Both the position numbers and the translations under genes were made by a program. Positions 5,195 to 6,011 of a DNA stretch of 6,011 nt are shown in pieces (position 1 is the stretch's first letter; every line of letters starts with the position of its first letter). Source of the stretch: Alphaproteobacteria bacterium (GTDB taxonomy: Bacteria > Pseudomonadota > Alphaproteobacteria > MED-G09); NCBI GenBank assembly GCA_018658685.1, contig JABHUT010000056.1:1-6011 (forward strand). Reading direction: 5' to 3'. The notes under the pieces are model-generated. The model did not search any database and had not been told where the DNA came from. It saw nothing but the letters and a program-made list of their open reading frames with translations.

Positions 5195-6011
5195 CTAATA
5201 TATCCCAAGCTTTATCCATACATGAAATAAAGTTATCAATATCAACTTTGTTATGTTTTGGCGTAATTGTTACCCTTAGTCTCTCCTCACCTTTTGGAAC
5301 GGTAGGATAGAAAACAGGTTGAATATAAATCCCAAAATCATCTAAAAGTAGTTTAGAGATTTTTTTACACTCCAAAGGCCCGTCAACTAAAATTGGTACT
5401 ATATGACTATCGTTATTGATAAATGGAATATTAATTGATTTTAGTCCTTCTCTAATCATAGAAGAATTATGTTTAATTTTTAATCTTAAGGTTTCTGCAA
5501 CCTTTGATATTTCTATACTTTTTAATGATGCTGCAGCAACAGAAGGATTAATTGATGATGTAAATATAAAACCAGGCGCAAAACTTCTAATATAATCAAT
5601 TATCTGACTATTAGCGGCAATATAACCGCCCATTTGTCCAAAAGCTTTTGATAGTGTCCCATTTATAATATCGATATCATCTGAAATCCCTAACTCAGCA
5701 GCAACTCCACTTCCACCAGGTCCATAAAGCCCTACTGAATGAACTTCGTCCAAATAAGTAAGGGCACTATATTTCTTTGCTAATTCAGAAATTTCTTTTA
5801 AAGGAGATCGTATTCCCTCCATTGAATAAATAGATTCGCATATAATTAATTTCGGTGAATTTTGATCTGATTGCTTTAAAAGTCTCTCAAGATCATCAAC
5901 ATCATTATGTTTGAATATATTATATTTAGCTCTACTATTTCTAATTCCTTCAATAAGGGATGCATGATTTAATTCATCGGAAAAAATTTCTATATTTTCT
6001 ATATTTTTGCA
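5151..6011 (-). CDS. hemA: 5-aminolevulinate synthase, N-terminal part outside window
   Basis: This enzyme condenses glycine and succinyl-CoA to 5-aminolevulinate with pyridoxal phosphate, the first step of heme synthesis by the C4 pathway. The frame stays open from the TAA at 5151-5153 to the window edge, giving 286 residues; roughly 120 N-terminal residues are missing. The ATG at 5820-5822 is internal, because the frame before it encodes clear family sequence (FSDELNHASLIEGIRNSRA, then FKHNDVDDLERLL). Other hallmarks are YLDEVHSVGLYG with the cofactor-contacting Asp and His, NGTLSKAFGQMGGYI with the Schiff-base lysine (codon at 5646-5648), SFAPGFIFTSSINP and GEERLRVTITPKH. These distinguish it from the related 7-keto-8-aminopelargonate synthase and 2-amino-3-ketobutyrate ligase, though that is a judgement from motif memory. 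It converges on the pseudoazurin gene with only 10 bp between stops. Confidence 0.9.
   Translation of the reverse strand, partial: CKNIENIEIFSDELNHASLIEGIRNSRAKYNIFKHNDVDDLERLLKQSDQNSPKLIICESIYSMEGIRSPLKEISELAKKYSALTYLDEVHSVGLYGPGGSGVAAELGISDDIDIINGTLSKAFGQMGGYIAANSQIIDYIRSFAPGFIFTSSINPSVAAASLKSIEISKVAETLRLKIKHNSSMIREGLKSINIPFINNDSHIVPILVDGPLECKKISKLLLDDFGIYIQPVFYPTVPKGEERLRVTITPKHNKVDIDNFISCMDKAWDILDFKRENKDNIHSLA

Noticed and set aside
5820..5822. ATG as the start of a short 223-residue aminotransferase-like protein on the minus strand
   Set aside because: The frame continues upstream to the window edge with conserved 5-aminolevulinate synthase sequence, so this Met is internal.

Overview
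The window comes from an AT-rich bacterium (roughly one third G+C by eye), almost certainly an alphaproteobacterium and plausibly a marine one. The clearest lineage clue is a 5-aminolevulinate synthase (hemA, the C4 or Shemin route to heme) at the right edge. Outside eukaryotes that enzyme is characteristic of Alphaproteobacteria. The outer-membrane TonB-dependent receptor and the pseudoazurin fit a Gram-negative cell. I cannot place it to genus.

Layout. Positions 3-542 hold the 3' part of an exported Tp34/P19-family periplasmic metal-binding protein whose start lies left of the window. A promoter region with two Fur-type palindromes follows (604-651). Next come a siderophore-type TonB-dependent receptor (696-2771), a hairpin (2784-2813) and an unrecognised 156-residue protein (2847-3317). 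A 203-bp gap then carries a small dyad, a good intrinsic terminator (3395-3436), another dyad, and a strong promoter whose -10 is covered by a Fur-type palindrome (3462-3498). That promoter drives an AhpC-type peroxiredoxin (3521-4066) and its AhpD partner (4087-4611), followed by an exported blue-copper pseudoazurin (4715-5140). The convergent hemA (complement of 5151-6011, 5' end outside the window) ends on a large hairpin shared with the pseudoazurin 3' end. No gene-free stretch exceeds 300 bases.

How the genes fit together. The same perfect 13-bp palindrome, AATAAT-N-ATTATT, lies in the promoters of both the TonB receptor and ahpC. This suggests one iron-responsive regulon that joins metal uptake (periplasmic P19-like protein, outer-membrane siderophore receptor) to peroxide detoxification (AhpC reduced by AhpD). 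Pseudoazurin, a copper electron carrier, follows ahpCD and could be part of the same low-iron response by replacing an iron-containing cytochrome c; that is a hypothesis. The most novel elements are the unrecognised protein behind the receptor, the structured 3' UTR after it, and the ahpC-ahpD-pseudoazurin arrangement under a Fur-like operator. I see no mobile element, CRISPR array, tRNA or rRNA.
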